DNA of 64,000 bases, from contig NZ_JAOEEA010000003.1 of assembly GCF_029837695.1 (NCBI RefSeq), positions 388,861 through 452,860 of the forward strand, given 5' to 3'. This document shows positions 63,597 through 64,000 of this stretch, piece after piece (position 1 is the stretch's first letter; every line of letters starts with the position of its first letter). The stretch comes from Pseudomonas sp. GD04019. Lineage in GTDB: Bacteria > Pseudomonadota > Gammaproteobacteria > Pseudomonadales > Pseudomonadaceae. Below the pieces are notes generated by a model. That model did not search any database and had not been told where the DNA came from. It saw nothing but the letters and a program-made list of their open reading frames with translations. The position numbers and the translations under genes are program-made.

Positions 63597-63649
63597 CTCT
63601 TCCGAGCTCCCGGACCCTACCGGTCTCGTCTCACAGCAAGGAGAGCACC

Positions 63650-64000
63650 ATGCCAACACCCGCGTACATGACCCTCGAAGGCACCAAGCAAGGCCTGATC
63701 ACCGCTGGCACCTTCACCGAGGACTCGGTCGGCAACATCTTCCAGGAAGGTCACGAGGACCAGATCCTGGTCCAGGGCTTCAACCACCAGGTCATCATCC
63801 CGCGCGACCCGCAGTCCGGCCAGCCGACCGGCCAGCGCGTGCACAAGCCGCTGATGATCACCAAGGTGTTCGACAAAGCTTCGCCGCTGATCTTCAACTC
63901 CCTGACCTCCGGTGAGCGTCTGTCCAAGTGCCGTCTGGAGTGGTTCCGCACCTCCTCCACCGGTACCCAGGAGCACTACTTCACCATCGAGCTGGAAGAT
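63650..64000 (+). CDS. hcp: Type VI secretion tube protein Hcp (3' part outside window)
   Basis: Forms the hexameric tube of the type VI secretion system and is itself secreted. The first 117 residues are present: MPTPAYMTLEGTKQGLITAGTF, then EGHEDQILVQGFNHQVIIPRDPQSGQPTGQRVHKPLMITKVFDKASPLIFNSL, the standard Hcp1-type core. The start follows AAGGAGAGCACC. No other type VI gene is in the window; in many Pseudomonas such orphan hcp genes stand before vgrG/effector genes, which would lie to the right. The end is cut by the window. Confidence 0.94.
   Translation, partial: MPTPAYMTLEGTKQGLITAGTFTEDSVGNIFQEGHEDQILVQGFNHQVIIPRDPQSGQPTGQRVHKPLMITKVFDKASPLIFNSLTSGERLSKCRLEWFRTSSTGTQEHYFTIELED

Larger units (their letters stand above)
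63158..63649. other. 492-base spacer between zwf and hcp
   Basis: No gene seen. It contains the degenerate family-1 palindrome with the 79-base insert (63200-63306), a single palindrome-B arm (GTAGCCCGGATGCAATCCGG, 63327-63347), a C-rich, pyrimidine-dominated stretch (63355-63575) unlike the coding neighbours, and the sigma-54-like promoter of hcp. Short open frames here lack ribosome sites. Confidence 0.6.

Overview
The window looks like a chromosomal segment of a Pseudomonas species. Evidence: high GC with GC-rich third codon positions; Pseudomonas-type gene neighbourhoods recalled from P. aeruginosa (pstS-MFS; purE-purK; LysR-aspA; pycA/oadA with divergent pycR; RpiR regulator divergent from zwf); and many Pseudomonas-style extragenic palindromes. 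About 55 protein genes are supported. No rRNA, tRNA, CRISPR array or complete insertion sequence was seen.

Layout. 1-7.5 kb: start of pstS behind a Pho box, an MHS-type transporter, a thioesterase, a hexose-6-phosphate mutarotase, a DUF3299 protein, a small stress membrane protein, purE-purK and a solute-binding protein. 7.3-15.4 kb: an acidic amino acid uptake locus (aatJQMP) with its DctB/DctD-type two-component system (aauS-aauR). It is preceded by an inverted repeat matching the published AauR site and a -24/-12 sigma-54 promoter; two strong RNA structures lie between aatJ and aatQ. 15.4-30.8 kb: LysR regulator and aspA, a tandem array of palindromes, MocR/PaiB pair, two acetyltransferases, a lipoprotein, an XRE regulator, an AGCS amino acid symporter, asparaginase, a large autotransporter and glutaminase. 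31-37.6 kb: a frameshifted acetylpolyamine amidohydrolase next to a polyamine-binding protein, a short inverted-repeat element, CBS and HDOD proteins, threonine aldolase, a DUF1127 protein and a lipoprotein. 37.7-42 kb: two-subunit pyruvate carboxylase with its divergent LysR regulator.

42.1-60.2 kb is a catabolic island for hydroxyproline. It holds a GntR regulator, 4-hydroxyproline 2-epimerase, a three-subunit D-hydroxyproline dehydrogenase, a secreted M14 carboxypeptidase, an AraC regulator, a polar amino acid ABC importer, a fused aconitase-X (cis-3-hydroxyproline dehydratase type), a second proline-racemase-family enzyme with a Ser/Cys active site, a DapA-family deaminase, a ketoglutarate-semialdehyde dehydrogenase and a pyrroline-2-carboxylate reductase. 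Together these could take both 4-hydroxyproline (to 2-oxoglutarate) and 3-hydroxyproline (to proline). Three near-identical palindromes around a TCGTATACGA core sit before the GntR gene, before the importer/aconitase-X operon and before the deaminase/dehydrogenase pair, and suggest one regulon. The island lies between pycR and the RpiR-zwf pair, which are adjacent in P. aeruginosa as I recall.

60.7-64 kb: RpiR/HexR-family regulator and glucose-6-phosphate dehydrogenase with a HexR-like operator between them, then repeats and the start of an hcp (type VI secretion) gene behind a sigma-54-like promoter.

The shared theme is amino acid carbon: Glu/Asp uptake, Asp to fumarate, Asn and Gln deamidation, Thr cleavage, hydroxyproline oxidation, and anaplerosis by pyruvate carboxylase.
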